DNA of 64,000 nt from Lingula anatina. Its lineage: Eukaryota > Brachiopoda > Lingulata > Lingulida > Lingulidae. Position 1 is the stretch's first letter. Every line of letters begins with the position of its first letter. Below, in pieces: positions 23,701 through 37,309 of this stretch. The notes under the pieces are model-generated. The model did no database searches and was not told the origin of the DNA. It saw nothing but the letters and a program-made list of their open reading frames with translations. The stretch lies in assembly GCF_001039355.2 (NCBI RefSeq), contig NW_019774992.1:343958-407957 (forward strand). The letters run 5' to 3'. Position numbers and translations under genes: made by a program.

Positions 23701-24965
23701 GTATGCGCCGGGTTTAAGTTCCATGGCGTGCGTGAGCGTTCTGTTCACACACACCTTACAGCTGCTGGGCGCGTGGACCGTGACGTTTTTCTTAACAAAT
23801 TACAAATTAAAGTCTCTCTGACAACACTCTCATAAGAAAAGATTGATCACAACGCTCGAGTGTCTGAGCGATTTCAATCAAAGTCAAGTCCAGCGCTATT
23901 ACAGTTCTCGTTAAACGTTATCGTACTTAAAGTGGCGCGGCACTGGCTAGGTTGCAGTCGAGTGTTTGCCATTACAGCGTTAGTGTGTGTGTGTGTGCGC
24001 GCGAGTGTTACAAGTCACGAGTTCCGTTTAAATAACACGGTGGGCAAGCGAGCTTGGTTGAAAAGCCAGTATTTAGAGACGAGGTGCCAATGAGACTACT
24101 CAAATATATAGCTTGAAAATTTCATCCAAGATAATCTACGATAATAGCTGTTAAAAAAAGAAAGGTAAGTTTAAATGTTGTGTTATTCTTGTCAGGCAGG
24201 ATGGGTTTTTTGGTAGATTACAAAGAAATTTTATTTTTTTCATAACATACCATAATTTGCAAGAAGTCCAATAGTGCCTCCTGTTAGAAAAAGTTTCCTC
24301 ACAAATTCAATAATTTTAACCAAATATTACATTTGGAATAAAATCGAATGGAAATAAAATAAAATTTACAGGGTAAATGTATGAAAACGGTGATTAGACA
24401 ATACGGGTAAGCCAAAAACAGTCTGCCAAACACGTCAAATTTCAACCTAGCCCGTCACAAAAATGAGCGCTACTTTCTGGGCCATGAGGGCGGATAAAGT
24501 GAAAAATCCTACTGGTCGATGCCAGCCTTTTCAGCGTATTTTGATCACTTCAGGGGTTAACAAGAGAAGCGAAGGTTTATATCAACCAGGCAACTGGTGA
24601 CTAGGCTTAATCACGCCGTGCAGTGGGTATTACAAGGGGTTGCGTTCTACTTTTGCATTTTTGCTGTTTCTAAATTATTAAGACTTATGTAGAATTCCAC
24701 ACAATGTTGTGTTGGATTCTAGGTCTTATAAAGGGTGGCCCACAAAAAAAAAACGACCTATTTCCTTTCCTTTTCAACTAAAAATGGGTGTTTTTTTATT
24801 TTATTTATTTATTAATTTATTAATTAAATTTTTTTTTTTGGGGGGGGGCGTGTATACTAGTATAATTTTGCAACGGCTAGAAGACGTCTAGTAGAGAGTC
24901 ACACTTGCGCCATTTATTTTATGTCACAGTAATAAGTCACCTTACTTAATTCATGTCTTATTTAG
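20755..24965. other. Intergenic region between SLC13 and tyrosine decarboxylase
   Basis: Includes the SLC13 3' UTR (AATAAA at 21261), AT-rich unique sequence, a poly-C run at about 22540 and a G run at 23231. About 23,500-24,080 is richer in CpG than its surroundings and is the best candidate for the decarboxylase promoter and first exon. Short open frames near 22,757 and 23,576 have no recognisable domain. Confidence 0.5.
23860..24164 (+). other. Possible non-coding first exon of the decarboxylase
   Basis: A consensus donor (AAAG then GTAAGT) begins at 24165. A good acceptor (TATTTAG) ends at 24965, 22 bases before the ATG. Joining them would give a spliced 5' UTR. The 5' boundary is not defined by any TATA or initiator I can see; 23860 is only a rough limit. 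Confidence 0.35.
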
Positions 24966-24987
24966 GCGAACGAGAGAAACGAGGACA

Positions 24988-27900
24988 ATGGAAGCGAATG
25001 AGTTTAGAAAACATGGGAAAGAAATGGTAGATTACATTGCAGACTACCTAGAGAAAGTGCACATGCGCAGAGTCACACCGGAAGTCCACCCCGGGTACAT
25101 GCGTGATCTGGTACCTTCTAAGGCACCTAAAAAGGGTGAAGAATGGTCCGACATTATGGCTGATGTTGACAATGTCGTTATGCCAGGGGTGGGTCACTTT
25201 TTCTTCCTTTACCATTTCTATTACGAAAAGGGTCCATTTAACTTCAGTGTTTCATATTGTCCATATTGTCTGTCGGTGAATTAAGGCCTCCGCTCCGAAG
25301 CTACTGGTAAAACAACTGAAATTCACGAGGCTTTGCTGTTTGTTTGCATCAATTCCCATAAATGTAAAGCCCGTATATAAACCTTTAGACCCCATAAATG
25401 CATTTATTTTTTTTTCATTTTAGATTACTCATTGGCAGCACCCAAACTTCCACGCTTACTTCCCAGCCGGGAATTCGTTTCCATCGATTTTAGCAGATAT
25501 GTTGTCTGACGCTATCGGCTGTGTTGGGTTTTCTTGGGTAAGTTGTTGTACAAACATATAATAGCACGATTCCAGAGTATAAAAACAAGATCACTGAGAT
25601 ATTTTCGGCAATCAGTTGAAACTTTTAATAGTCAGCGATTTCATTTGTTTGTAAGAAAATAGGTGGCAAAAATCTGATTTACTCAAAATTAGGATCGGTT
25701 GCGCTCCTTAACCGACACATATCTAATTTGTCTGCCTTATAAAGAGAAACTAATAAGACAATGTTTACGAACTCCTGTGGAATAGTTATAACGACATAGG
25801 GCCTACTCTAGGATCCAATATGTCGGATCTTACATGTAGGTCTATTAGTTTACATGAATAATATAAGAATAATAGAGTGAGGAGAATATAGAGGATTTGC
25901 TTTAGTTTGGGCGTTGTTGTCTACAACTATTTCGTATTTTACACTACAATGTGTAAAGAAATTGTCTGCATGTCTCAGTCCCCAGACGACACCTTTACAC
26001 AAAAATGTACCATCCGATCAATTAAGTATTTATTTTTTTGACAACCCTTGCATCATTTTCTCACTTTTTTTTGTAAAAATATGAGGCAGACAGTTGTGAC
26101 GCGAACATTTAAGCATTGTCACGTGATGTGACGTGACTAGATTCCCATAAAACTAAATACGAGAAGTTATACAAAACAAGGCATGGGAACACGAGATCAT
26201 GGAACAAGGTCTATAAAAGCGAGGGTACAAAAAATTCACTCAAACAGAAACTCAGAATTGATTTTATCAGTACAGACGTAGGCAGTGCTTGAAAAGGATG
26301 ACATTCGGACAACCGATATTGGACGCAAAGGAAAAAACGCCTGAAATTCAAATTCAAATGAATATTATCAATCAGCACTTTGTACAATGAATCTAAACAT
26401 TGATTAACATGGGGAGCATATACAAATGCACTGGCCAGTATTATCAACAGAAAAATAATTATGATAAGATGAACAATACTGTAAATAAGAATGATACGAA
26501 ATGAGATCAGTGTAATAAAAATCAATAAAAAATGAAATGAAAAGAGATAAAATAATATTGAATGACTATAATAATAAAGTGGTAATAAAATAAATAGAAG
26601 ATTTTAAAAAGATAATAGAAAAAAGTAAGTAGATAATTTACGAACTGTGCTTGGTTATAGCTAAATGAAATAGCTAAATGAATCAAATTTTGCGTGTTGC
26701 CGGGTCAAGCTATTCAAGCAGTTAAAACAAACATTTAACATACATGTAAGTCTTAACCATGTAAGAAAGTTTTCACATAGTTAAGACTTTCAACATTTAT
26801 TGTAGTTGAATTAAACTTATAATTAAACTGCTAATAAAGGACGAATTTTCTCCTTTATAAGACCTATAATTTTGGCAACACTGACCGGAACATAAAAAAT
26901 ATCTTACTAAGGGGCCTTTCAGAATAGGGGACTAACTAGTCCGAGGGTCAAATATGGCCGACCCACTTGAATATTTCCCCACGGGATATCTATTCAGTGT
27001 CTATCAGCGGATTACACGGCAAGCTTCGTAGTGGGTCGCCATATTTGACCCTCGGACTAGTTAGTCCCCTATTCTGAATGGAGCCTTAGATAGGCCGCAC
27101 TTGGAATTCGACGGTTCGCTCGTATTTGAGTGTACGGACCCGACTATTACTCAGATCCATTGCAATTATACTTTGGTTTAATCACCAATTATTTGGAGTT
27201 AAGTCAGTAGTGTTCTCTCGATATAGAAGGGACCTCCTTTTCCTAGAACATTGAGTGGTTGTGTAGTACCTTTTTAATAGTCAGCTATAATTAATTGCTT
27301 CCCTTTTGCCAAGTAATTACTTGTTCCTCCGGTGTAGGCGGGTAGTAAATGCGTATTACTAACGGCATTCGAGTGAGGAATTGATACTACCCGTGGTAAT
27401 CTGATGTCGAGATCCTTAATAAGTCTAGGAATCACGGCATTTATCAGATTTCAGCGTAACTCCGATCGACAAATTGTTCCCGATGTTTTGATGTCTTTAT
27501 TTTGGGATCAAAGGAAGGATTAGCAACATAGCAGACTGTGATTATTGCTCTTTCCTCTACAAACAATGATCGAATTGGTTTTTATCAGAAATTGGGGAAA
27601 TCATTGGGTTCTTTGCTTGCGTTCAATCGATCAGACAAGGCATTGACTTAGGCCGCCATCTTTGTACTCATGTGCGACCCAGTGGGCGCTTATCGAGACA
27701 CTTAAAAGCTTTGTGTTTTTAATCTTCCATCGATTACATGTAATTTGGCGTGGCCGTGGCTTTGTGTGCTGTCAAACATGTAATCCAATAACACTGGGCG
27801 TCTCGTAGCGTCTCGACTTAGGCGGATTAATAACAATAATGACCACCCAATCACTTGGTAATTTGACCAAATTTCGGTCTTAGATTTTCTAAATTTGGAA

Positions 27901-30900
27901 ACATGTTTCGCATTACTGCCTTCTTTAGATGCATGCTATTACGAAGAATTAATTTATATTTTCCATTTTACATTAGTTATTGTAACCATCTATTGACATA
28001 CATGTACTTAGTATAAGGAAATATTTAGGAATGGTTGGGCATGAAACTCCTATCTACATGGCCTAAGTCACTTTGTCCGTTGCCTGGTATGATGCTAAAA
28101 GACTAGGACGGTCCGTTTGGAAGGAAAATATAATATTTTTTGAAGAATGTGTTCATTTGTATGACTGAAACATGTCCTTATTGTTTTGGGATCCTCTAGG
28201 TGTCTTTATCTCATCTAGACTTGCTGACAACTGAAAACTGTCGGCAAATTCAATCCGCGGTGGCAAGTTACGTGAGGATTCCACAAAATAAAAGTAAAAA
28301 AATCTAAAATGTTTATTGTTTCGACTGTTTTCAGATCCAATGAAAATATTTTTCAGACACAAGTTGCTTTTTTTATGTTGTTTCAGGCGGCCAGCCCCGC
28401 CTGTACCGAACTTGAAACAATAGTTCTGGATTGGCTTGGTAGGTGAAAGAGCACGATGAATTAAATAATATGATTTACATGTATATAGAAATCCTATATT
28501 CCCATGTAAATTCCTGACAGGGAACTCGAAATGCTGATTTAAATTTCAGTGCAATTATTTAACCCAAAGTCAAGAAGCATTCATTTAATCTTGACCAGAG
28601 TTTTACTTTTGATTTTATTTTCCCTCAAAAGGAAATATTTATAAGATGAACAACTGGCTGGTTGTAATACCTGATATCTTTTAAGCGGACAGTCTTAAGC
28701 ATTTATGCACAGCATCGAAGTTTGGTGTGACGAACCCAAATATTAATGTTATCAGTTTCTCGTCAAAATCAAACGCTTATAGACATCAGTATTTAAAATG
28801 CTTTTTATACAGTTGTGTCTTTTCTAGTTTAATGCTTAATTCAGTGTAATTATTTAGTATGATTTTTTGTTTGAAACAGGCACATAGCATTTTAAAATAC
28901 GCAAGAGTAGGTTTACTCTTTTTTCTATAATCAGCAAGTACGAATTATTTTATGAGATGGTTGTTTTAACAATTTAGCAATTTTAAAATATTGCCCTTTT
29001 CCCGACACAGTTAACATGTTTGCTCGCTCTCCATTTTCTAGGTAAAATGATTGGATTGCCGAGTGTTTTTCTTCACGAAAACGGAGTCGGCGGAGGCGTT
29101 ATACAGGTACAGATATGGCCCCAAATAATAATAAAAAATGAATTGGAAAAAGTTTTTTTGATAAGAATAAAGTCGCCTGGGGGTAGTGTTTACAGAAACA
29201 GTGGCAAATTCTTAGCGAGAAATGATAATTTACTTTTGAAAATGACATAGACATTATATATAGATTATATGCAATGGCATATATTATATTACACATCATT
29301 ATATAACATATCTGTACATTGAATGACCAGGGTTCGGCCAGTGAGTGCATCTTGGTCACCCTCCTGGCCGCCCGCCACAACGCCATCAAACAGATGCAGG
29401 ACGTCCATCCCTTTGTGGAGGACGGTATGCTGCAAGCTAAGTTAGTGGCCTATTGTTCTACCCTGGTGAGTAATTAAAAGGCGTTGTCTAGAAGTTTGCA
29501 TCTGTCGATCGAAATAATGAGAAACTGTTTAAACGTGGTCATTTCTTATATTAATCCATGCGTAAAAGAGATATTTTATAAATGTGCATAACAATGATTT
29601 TTTTTCACAAATTTTGATTCGGAAAGTGGTCAGTTAAAAAATGAAACTTTTTTGCAGGCTCATTCTTGTGTCGAGAAGGCTGGAATGATAGGCTGCGTAA
29701 AGATGCGCCACCTACCAACTGACGAGAATTTTTCACTGCGGGGTCAAACTCTGGTCAAGGCCATTGAGGAGGACCGGAAGCTGGGGCTGATTCCATTTTA
29801 CGTGAGTGATACATGGCATCCCAAAGCTAAGGCAATTGTAATATACTTGTTTAGAAATGCTCTGAAAGTGGATATTATACTATACGCGAAAAGAGTACAA
29901 GATGTATCGGGGTATGTACAAAAACGGTAGTAAAAAGAAAGAAAAGAAACAAAAAGAGAGAAATACTTGTATGCGTATCATGATTATTGTTATTTAAACC
30001 AAGGAGTTATAACAGTTATAACTCCTTGTTTAAACTAATACATGATGTACTCGCTGCTCCGGTGGTTGTCTTTGCCAACAATGAGGTTTAAAGGGATATA
30101 TTTGTGTACAACAAAGCTTCAAAGCGTCCATGCATACTGCAATATCTATATTTAAATGTAACTTTAAATCTTAAAAAGCAGTTGGTTTTTATCAATGGTC
30201 TTTTATCGACGATTTTTAAATGTGATTTTAAAATGAAAAAAAAAAAAGTTTATTTCACTATGGCCTTTTCTCGGTGATTTTAAAATGTTATTCGGTGATA
30301 TTAGTTTAGTCTGTTCCTCGATGTACTGTACTGGATGATTTTTTAATTTGATTTTACAGCTAATTCTAGTCATTATTTTCTCTATGGACAGGTCTGTGCC
30401 ACCCTCGGAACAACGGCCGTTTGTTCATTTGACAACATTAAGGAGCTCGGGGCAGCGTGTGAGCGGGAGGGGGTGTGGCTGCACATAGATGCCGCTTACG
30501 CTGGAAGTGCCTTGATTTGTCCCGAATTCCAGCATCTTATCAAAGGAATTGAGGTACGTGGGGTCATGTCATGGCATAAAAAGGTTTTAAAATTATTATT
30601 CAATAAACGATTTTGCTTCCAAACTTATATAAAATTGTTTTGTTTGGCTCTTATCCATCGCGAAAGCTAAACTGTGTACATTTATTTCAGCACGCTCACT
30701 CTTTCAACTTCAACCCCAACAAGTGGCTTCTGGTAAACTTCGATTGCTCGAACTATGTGGTGAGTGCGCATGCGCGTATCTAATCTTTCCCCGTGAAAAG
30801 TGGATTGAAATGAGCAGATGTTGTAATTATATTGATTGTGATAAGAAAGCAATGTTAAGCTTTAATAAATGGGATCTCTTAAATCGCGTTTCATTTGGAG

Positions 30901-33900
30901 GTAGTGTCAAAAACAGAATAAAAAACTCTGTTTCACATATTTAGTAAAGATACATGTACAGAAATTTAAACAGTATTAAGTTGCATCTTATGCACAATTT
31001 CCAAACCGCTGGTACATGTATCGACCCCCCTCTTCATTTTTGTGTTTAATAGCGCGTTCATTGTCAGCATTTTTCTATTGTTTTAGGTACATGTATTGTA
31101 CAAAGGACATAGAGATTTTTATGGAATGCGCCATTAGGGGCTATCTTCCGAACTGCTTCCGATCAAATCCCCGTAATCATCGGTTTAATATTTTTCTGCC
31201 ACTTTTTCCCCTTGTTCCTGTCATTTTTCAAGGATCTCTACAATCTTTACTATAAAAATAATAAAGAATCTTATTATTACTTTACTTGATGAACATTATA
31301 TACCTTGACAGAGATGCACGTACCAGTAGAATTTAGCATAAGCGTATATTGAACACGATGACATCTCATTACCATAGGGTACGTAACAGAGACGCCCTGA
31401 CGAACGCCCTGACTGTGGACCCAGTCTATCTGCGACACCATCACTCAGGTATGCTATCAAAATCTAAACACCCGAATAATGATTTAGTTTGAATACGTGT
31501 TAAACGCTAAAATGAATTATTTGGAAATATTGTTATTTTCATTATATTCCTTGCCTAATCATTTCATTGAATTTTCAACTTAATGTGTCTTTAATGTTTT
31601 TTAAAAGTACACTCTTTGTTCATTTAAGATTACATTTAACATGCTCATTTGTAGCATATCAATATCAGGCTTCCCCTTTGTATTTTCAATAACCGTTCCC
31701 CTTACTATACGTTAAAGCACAAACGTTCTTCGCTGCAATATTCCATGCCCGTTTATTCAACACACATCATCTCTATTGCCATGGAATTCAATTATGATAA
31801 AAGGGGTTCTTATTATCACATCAAACAGCACTTGGCTTTAGCGAGAGTTTGTTATTTACCAAGCAGTAAGGATAAAAAGAACTTCTGCCTAGGATTTAAT
31901 TAAAAATGATTCAAAATGCGTGGTCGTGGCGCTGGTCATTTCCACTACTTTCTTTGTTTTTTTTTCGATAAAGTTTTACTTAATCTAGGACGTGGAAGTG
32001 TGCTTTCTTACATGAATCTGTAGGGAAGATAATTTCAGATGTAAATAACTAAATTTGTGTGGCATAACTTGCCGCCAGACTTCCTCATTACTTTGCCATC
32101 TGGTTGTCCGATATTAGCGCAAGGCAGACTTATTTTCGTTCTAAATTACTCCTTGTATAGACGTTATTCATGTGTCGTAATATCGTTTATTTTGCTCTCA
32201 CCATCCGCTTCCACTCTAAAAGGCACGCCAAGTAAACGCAAATATCCTCAATACACGGCACATGAAAGTTATTTTATACGCATTTGGCCTTTAATGTTTT
32301 GTGCACATGAAATGTTCATATCCATCGATCAGCTTTCATTTTCCCGACAGTAATCGCTTTTCAAGACAGTTTTGTTGGTATTTTTTTCACGCATACAAAG
32401 GACAGGCAATAGACTTCAGGGTAAGTACCACATAGATAATTCTTTTAATAAGCAAATGAATGCACTGGATCACAGTAATCCATTGATACGGCTGCAGTGA
32501 AGGAAAGTTTTAGCATGTGCTCAAGTGTCTTGTACATGTATCCTCCATGTAGATCCATATGCATGTAGATTTTTTTCTTTTCTTTTTATTTCATTTCAGC
32601 ACTGGGGTATCCCTCTAAGCCGTCGTTTCCGGGCACTGAAACTGTGGTTTGTCATAAGGACATATGGGGTGGATGGTCTACAGAAGTACATACGAGAGGT
32701 AGTACATACACTAAAGCGTATGTACGAGTAGCTATTGCTATGAATAGAGAAATGGTCAAGTGTTAAAATATGAATACGTTATTCGCGCATCAACGTGAAA
32801 ATTATTATTAACTACTCCATGAAATCCTCTCCCCGCGCGTCATATCAAAGTTGCCATTTGATAAAAAAACAATTGAGAAAATTTGTTATTCACTCATTAA
32901 TGTCATCATTTTGTATAGTACTGGTTATTGTGACCATTATCAAAATAACGTTCTTAGTACACAGGATGATGCAACGCATAAGTTTCTTTAAAGAAAAATA
33001 ATCTGTTGTTTCTTAGGTTTTTATCCAAAGCTAATAACAGCGACAAATGCTAGGTGTTGATGGTGTTGTTTACAGGATAATTTTGAAGATCAGTTTATTT
33101 ACAATGTAATTAATCGACTTTCTCTTTCTATAGCATGTTCAGCTGGCCAAGCATTTTGAGGGCTTGGTGCGCGCCGACTCCAGATTTGAAATCCTTGGCC
33201 AGGTGACCATGGGGTTGGTCTGTTTCCGACTTAAGGTGAGTGAACCCTCAGGGCACCTGTGCTTGTAAATGTTAACTTCTGTGTAGAAAAAAATTACCAT
33301 TTAGTGCACTGTTAAGTTCAACTGGTTCATATTAGGGTTTTAAGGTTGGTGAAGCTGCAAACGTTTAATTAAAAACATCAATGTACTTTATCTGTGACAT
33401 AAAGTTTGAGATATGGCAAAGGTAGTCAGAGGTAATGATTTTGGCTTTCTTCTAATTTTCATTTGAAGGGTCCAAACAAAATGACCCAGAATTTGTTGCG
33501 TAACATCAACCATTCCGGAAAGCTGCACATGGTTCCCGCTAAGATTCATGAGAAGTACGTCATCAGATTTGCAGTCTGCGCACAGCACGCTATTGATGAC
33601 GACATTGAACATGCGTGGCACGTCATCACAGATTTCGCCAACGACATCCTTGAAAACTGCGACGGCAACAAGGGGCAGGAAGAGACAGAAAATGAGGAAA
33701 ATGAAAGCGATGATAACGGCGATTTGATTGGAAGCAGTTCGGAAGATGATGAGGTGTTTTACGAGCACCCTGTCCCTCTGGTCTACCCGGACAAGAGCGA
33801 CCTGACGGCACAAGTGAGGCGCAACCTTCTGCTGAAGATGGTCTCCGACCCGAAGTGTTACAACGTCAGCGTTCGGGCCGCGTTGAGCATTGCAGAAAGA

Positions 33901-33966
33901 CGTCACAAAAGTGATTCGGCTGCGAAGCATGGGGCGGGAGCGAGGTTTAAGCTTCGCCTTCCCTGA
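24988..33966 (+). CDS. Tdc: Tyrosine decarboxylase (PLP-dependent, group II)
   Basis: Exons: 24988-25188, 25424-25537, 28387-28438, 29042-29106, 29331-29465, 29658-29801, 30392-30553, 30691-30759, about 31379-31448, 32401-32420, 32600-32698, 33134-33235, 33469-33966; about 576 aa. It converts L-tyrosine to tyramine, the first step of tyramine/octopamine synthesis, in the cytosol. Group II decarboxylase features: the PLP-stacking His in AHSCVEKAG (about residue 191), GTT (about 244), the PLP Asp in HIDAAYAG (270) and the Schiff-base Lys in NFNPNKWLL (302). [19 protein letters not shown] and [17 protein letters not shown] match tyrosine decarboxylases better than DOPA or histidine decarboxylases; this is from family memory. 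The C-terminus adds a Glu/Asp-rich stretch (about residues 474-503). The exon 8/9 join is off by one base at the GGG of 31377-31379. Exon 10 is only 20 nt. AATAAA at 34441 is a likely poly(A) signal. Confidence 0.93.
26913..27088. mobile_element. Near-perfect foldback element in decarboxylase intron 2
   Basis: The arms are reverse complements for about 70 bp: CAGAATAGGGGACTAACTAG on the left and CTAGTTAGTCCCCTATTCTG on the right, each followed inward by CCGAGGGTCAAATATGG and its complement. The outermost bases are AAGGGGCCTTTC / TGGAGCCTT. The loop of about 50 bp is non-coding. The high arm identity suggests recent activity. Confidence 0.9.
31142..31238 (-). repeat. Inverted partial copy of the decarboxylase last exon
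   Basis: The plus strand here resembles the reverse complement of exon 13 positions 33643-33747. They share ATCTTCCGAACTGCTTCC, ATCAAATC, TAATCATCG-like, CCCCTTGTT and TTTTCAAGGAT in the same order, with some substitutions and a short gap. It lies in intron 8 and covers the acidic C-terminal coding segment. Confidence 0.75.
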
Positions 33967-35201
33967 GAGTCAAGTCGACTGCCTGCCAGACGAGGAATAC
34001 ATGTGGCTATCATTACCGTCGAAGATAATTTACTTATCGAAAAGTTAAATGTTTTATCAAAAATACAGGACAGCGTTTTCGTTTTGCTTATGAATATTGT
34101 TAGAAATTTACGACTTCTATATGAATACAACAGCCGTGGATACGTAATTGCTCATCCTGGAAATCCCACGGAAAGCTGTTATATCTGCACGACAGTGTGG
34201 AATTAACTTGTAATTTATGGTGCATGCTTCACCCACAAAACAAGGGTTAGAAAACAGCAGTCAAAGTATATAAGTGTATGTGTAGGTTGAGATGGAGTTA
34301 GACAGCTCAATTGGAAGATATATATATTATATCAGAATACTTCTCCACATTTTAACCGGTGAAGGGAAAAATATAGAGATCAGTGCTTTGTGAGATTCTT
34401 CGTGCTCGTACTAGGGCAGTTTACTGATTGATACAGATATAATAAAGGTGTTGACAAAACGACTGCGTCTCGAAAATTTTGCAGAAGAAATGTAGTTCTC
34501 AGTGGAAAGAGAGAAAAGAAAAAAAAAGATTTTCTAAAAATAACCCTTTATTAAATGTGGTAACAGACGCGCGTTCACCAAGTTGGCTCTAGTAGTAAAC
34601 GGCTACTTATATACATCACAGTAACACAAAAAGAGTGCACACCAAAAGCGTGTATGTTCTTCCTGTCTATTACTAAGTGTTAAATTTGCAATACCATACC
34701 TGTGTAAATACATGTTAAACGCACGTACATGTAATTTTAAGCTTGAGGATAATCCCCTGAAGCTACTAGTGCGTCTAGTCTCAAAACTGGATTTTGTCGG
34801 ATAGTCGTATACGTTTTTGGCTTTGAAGCGTCTTTGCAATTAATCCAGCGAGACGCGTATCAAAGTCAGTGATCACTCTATAATAAATGTCGGTGTAATT
34901 TAAATATGCTGGCCGTACTTTTCTTTCGGCCAAGGTGTTGACACTTAATTGTTACTGTCAAAAACGAGGGCAAATATGGGCCCGTAACATCCACGATCAC
35001 ATATGGAAAATAATATTGTCACAATGGCTAACTGATTTGCATTATACAACTGTATTTATATACACGCAAGTACATTTGCAGATGCATCAATACGCTAGTG
35101 CATGCTCGACATAATCAAATACTCAACAAGCTCAACTACATGCAGTATATGCAGGAAGCTCAGGTGAGCATACTTTCACACATCATTTTGCCTGTCAGTC
35201 A
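33967..35201. other. Convergent 3' region
   Basis: Holds the 3' UTRs of the decarboxylase (plus, AATAAA at 34441-34446) and of the NRF-6-like gene (minus, TTTATT at 34547-34552 as a possible poly(A) signal). The two signals are about 100 bp apart and the transcripts may overlap. No other gene recognised. Confidence 0.5.
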
Positions 35202-37274
35202 TCAGTGAAGCAGGATCTTTTCCACTCCCATCATGGGGATTTCAAATGCTAAACTGAACACGAAGGCACCCAAGAAGGATAAACACATATATCCACTGAA
35301 CAAGAAGGCCTGGAAAAATAAAAAAGAAGAATGAAGAATAAATAAATCGAAAATTGGAATGAAATTGAAACAGAATTAAGTAACACAAAATTATATGAAA
35401 TAAAACTAAAGTGAATGAATTTATGGAAATAATCATTCTTAAGCAATTAGTCACATGCAAATGCATGTCCCTGTACTCTTTCTCTCTCTCTCTCTCTCTG
35501 TTACACGTTTACTCACCATATTAAAATCGGATATGTCTACTTCAGATGGACGGTTTTGAAGGTAGACTAGTATAAGTGCCGGGTGGATGAGATAGACCGC
35601 GTATACGAGTCTCCCAAGGGGTACCCAGAACGACCAGGATAATATGGAATTAATAAAACCTGTAAATTATACACAAAAATAGAATAAATATATGAGTATC
35701 CGTATTTGCAAAATTGACAATTCACATCACTGAAGTAAATGTACATAAACATGCAATGAATTTACAGTAAATGCTTAAATAATTAAGAATACGCGATAAT
35801 AAAAAGAAATGTTTGAAATATTGGAAATAAAATGATGTCTCAAATTTCAGTATTCATCCAACTAAACAACTGCAAAAATACATTCTTATTTTTCTCAGTT
35901 ATCGACTTACGCTTACGATTTTACATTCATTGTTATTCTTAACTCTTTAAAGGGTATTTTTATATTTTTAATATTTTAAAATTAAAAATATAAGTTGTAA
36001 AATTACAGATTTAAGGGAAAAAAAGAGATTCATATCACCATTATGGCAGTAATACTGTGACACCTACAATCCAGACCAAAAGCGCAGTCATCATCCTTCT
36101 AAACACAACTGTTACTGTAGCTTTATGAATTAAGACCATAAATAAATGTAAAAAATGCCTCACCGCCGTGGCCAGTGGCACAGGCAATGATAATCCACCC
36201 GAGAGCGAACCCCCACATTGGTTTGCTGATTATTTCGTACATGATGGAGCCTTCTTTGGACCAAGGACCATTTTTGACGTCGTCGTATTTCACGAAGACC
36301 AGCAGCGTGCAGCAGGCTATGGACACTATCCAACCCAGAGCAACGAAATACTGAAAAGAAATATTAAAAACACGAGTTTGATACAGTTTTTTTTTGTGCT
36401 CATAGGGAAATTAAGCATGATTTCACATCGTTGACAAGATATACCTAAAAGATGATTCTCAAAGGATGATTCAAATAATTTTTGCTTCGTTTTAATAACT
36501 ATAAACTATGCAAAATGTTTTTGACATTTCAAGACCCTTACTAAAACTGTGAAATGATGCAAATATATTAAAAATGGATCAGTTACTTTTGATTCATTTA
36601 TTTTTTTAATAATCAAGGCATGGCTCATCATGGCAACGATTTCCCCACAATGCACTAACATACTAAAAAATAAAAAATAAAATAAAGAGTCCGTCACCCC
36701 TGGTACATCTAAAGCAGTATGGCTATCATCCATACTTCGAGAAAACGCGACATTTTCGTCCTCGATTCGTGTTGTTGAGATGCACAGAAACAGGACCCGA
36801 TAAGGCTGGGTGCTCCAATGGCACCACAACGACTCTACACATATATTCCAATCTCCTCATTGCTAATTGCGTTCGGGCAACGTCGCGTGATTCCGGAAAG
36901 GTCCGAAGTGGGGAATCAGTCAGTGTTAATTTCATAACCATCTGTACTATTTCAATATGATCTCCGTCTGTAAGTCCTTTATTCGTGGGTTACTTCCTTG
37001 AAATTCGAGTCAGTAATGTCTTACCTTATTCATCTTTATCTTGCACTGAGTCTTATTAAGCAGGAATCCCACCAGCAATCCAATCAGGTAGGGTCCGATA
37101 CGACACCAGGGAATAATGTAGTAGTGATAGTAGAAATCGTCTCTAAAAGAGAAGAAAAAAATGTGAAGTAGGTCCTACAACGGAGCGTAATACCGTGTGT
37201 TTAAACTAAGAGATTTGTCACGTACATGTACTAATTCTCAGGAGATACAACGAGAAGCAGGGCTACTGTCAAAA

Positions 37275-37309
<35 letters not shown>

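Noticed and set aside
25808-25845. GGATCCAATATGTCGGATC.. as another foldback copy
   Set aside because: Short likeness to the element at 31-309, but no second arm could be found.
33388-33930. 180-codon antisense open frame over decarboxylase exon 13
   Set aside because: It is the complement of a strongly supported coding exon; no independent motif.
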